Positions 63,240 through 64,000 of a stretch of DNA of 64,000 bases are shown here, one piece after another. The DNA is from Pseudomonadota bacterium (lineage in GTDB: Bacteria > Desulfobacterota > Desulfobulbia > Desulfobulbales > Desulfocapsaceae), in assembly GCA_018821785.1 (NCBI GenBank), contig JAHJLI010000066.1, positions 48,262 through 112,261 of the forward strand, in the 5' to 3' direction. The notes beneath the pieces were generated by a model. It was not told the origin of the DNA and did not search any database. It saw nothing but the letters and a program-made list of their open reading frames with translations. How positions within the stretch are numbered: the stretch's first letter is position 1; each line of letters opens with the position of its first letter. The position numbers were made by a program, and so were the translations under genes.

Positions 63240-63431
63240 TCCTGTCATACTGTGACGATCAAGACATAAAATAAAACAATCGGCCGAGGGAGGAGGCCAC
63301 TGCATTTTCAATATGTTTGAGGGCTACTGCCGTCTGGGTGGAGAGCTGATGTGAGAGTGTATTGAACTCGCCAACCAGAGAAAGGTGAGATGCGTTTTTT
63401 TAAATATTCACTTCATTAAAAAGGAGATATC

Positions 63432-64000
63432 ATGAAAGAACAACTCATCAACTATGAAACATTTATCAAGATTTCGAACGCAATTTCACATTCAAATGAA
63501 CCGGAAGAAGTTGCTTTGATGACGGTTGAGGGGATCAAGACTGCGCTCGACATCAAGGGCTGCGCCTTATTTTTACTCAACCACAAAACCGATGAGCTTG
63601 AAATCGCAGCATCCTACGGATTGAGCCAAAAGTATCTGAATAAGGGGCCGATAAGTGCCTTGCATTCCATTGCCGAATCCCTCAAAGAGGGCCCGGTGGC
63701 AATTTATGACGTGATGGATGATCCGAGGCTTCAGTATCCTGAGGCCGCCCGCAAAGAAGGCATAGTATCGATTCTTTCCGTACCCATTCAAGTACATAAT
63801 AAGATCTTGGGAGCAATGCGTGTCTACACCGCTGAGCCATGGGAGTTTACCATCAATGATGTCAATTTTGTCAACGCCTTGGCACAACTTGCCGGAATGT
63901 CGATAAGTTTCGCCAGATATTCGAAGGGGATGAAAAGCAGTATTGAGGTTTTGAAAACGATGCAGGAGGTTCAGGCCCATAGAAATACACGAATGACTCC
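63432..64000 (+). CDS. GAF domain protein (cut by the window end)
   Basis: This ORF runs off the window after 189 complete codons. It starts MKEQLINYETFIKISNAIS behind AAGGAG, with a GAF domain from about residue 15 to 160 (CALFLLNHKTDELEIAASYG, SILSVPIQVHNKILGAMRVYT). It is a probable signalling protein; the output domain, if any, lies outside the window. It may belong to the NifX/MinD cluster. Confidence 0.8.
   Translation, partial: MKEQLINYETFIKISNAISHSNEPEEVALMTVEGIKTALDIKGCALFLLNHKTDELEIAASYGLSQKYLNKGPISALHSIAESLKEGPVAIYDVMDDPRLQYPEAARKEGIVSILSVPIQVHNKILGAMRVYTAEPWEFTINDVNFVNALAQLAGMSISFARYSKGMKSSIEVLKTMQEVQAHRNTRMT

Overview
The window looks like part of the chromosome of an anaerobic sulfur-metabolising deltaproteobacterium, most probably of the Desulfobulbales type. 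This is inferred from gene content: heterodisulfide-reductase (Hdr) electron-transfer genes, sulfide:quinone oxidoreductase (SQR), MinD-type ATPases with inserted ferredoxin domains, a SulP anion transporter, TAXI binding protein and many two-component proteins. No rRNA or tRNA gene and no phage or plasmid backbone was recognised.

Layout. 0.1-4.1 kb: a lasso-peptide cluster (HprK-like kinase, cyclase, precursor, RRE protein, leader protease). 4.1-11.3 kb: glycerate 2-kinase, a small ORF, a secreted PEP-CTERM protein, a diguanylate cyclase, a hydantoinase-like protein and a histone-deacetylase-family protein. 11.5-19.0 kb: a TetR regulator behind a perfect palindromic operator, then a SulP transporter followed by an unusual signalling operon (cytidylate-kinase-like/receiver fusion, sensor kinase, receiver, degenerate kinase, receiver). 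19.5-27.0 kb: an Mnh/Mrp-type cation/proton antiporter operon in the order E-F-G-(DUF4040+B)-C-D-D-small membrane protein-D. 27.2-38.2 kb: signalling genes, including a TAXI binding protein translationally coupled to a hybrid kinase, an NtrC-type pair and a receiver/DUF4388/roadblock protein.

38.4-41.1 kb: three paralogous HTH proteins with a Cys/Trp-rich C-terminal domain and two paralogous Cys-rich proteins. 41.1-42.6 kb: a gene-poor region with arrays of phased palindromes facing both ways. 42.6-54.5 kb: an Hdr supercluster (membrane cytochrome b/HdrD fusion, HdrA-GltD fusion, MvhD, FrhB/FdhB-like, tandem HdrA, HdrC, HdrB) that could connect the quinone pool, NAD(P)H, ferredoxin and thiol/disulfide chemistry. 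54.7-56.5 kb: a ferritin-like protein and a pentapeptide-repeat/TIR protein. 57.0-59.3 kb: DUF1641 plus SQR, whose reading frame passes through one TGA exactly where the family has a redox Cys, so it is read here as a selenocysteine SQR. 59.6-63.2 kb: NifX/NifB-like proteins, a receiver and two MinD-ferredoxin ATPases. The window ends inside a GAF-domain gene.

The most novel signals are the selenocysteine-type SQR, the operator family spaced at about 33 bp that recurs upstream of the Hdr cluster, the Cys-rich genes and the DUF1641-SQR operon, and the lasso-peptide cluster. A dispersed repeat of about 78 bp with two hairpins occurs in at least six full or partial copies. All functions are read from sequence motifs and family knowledge; no database search was run.
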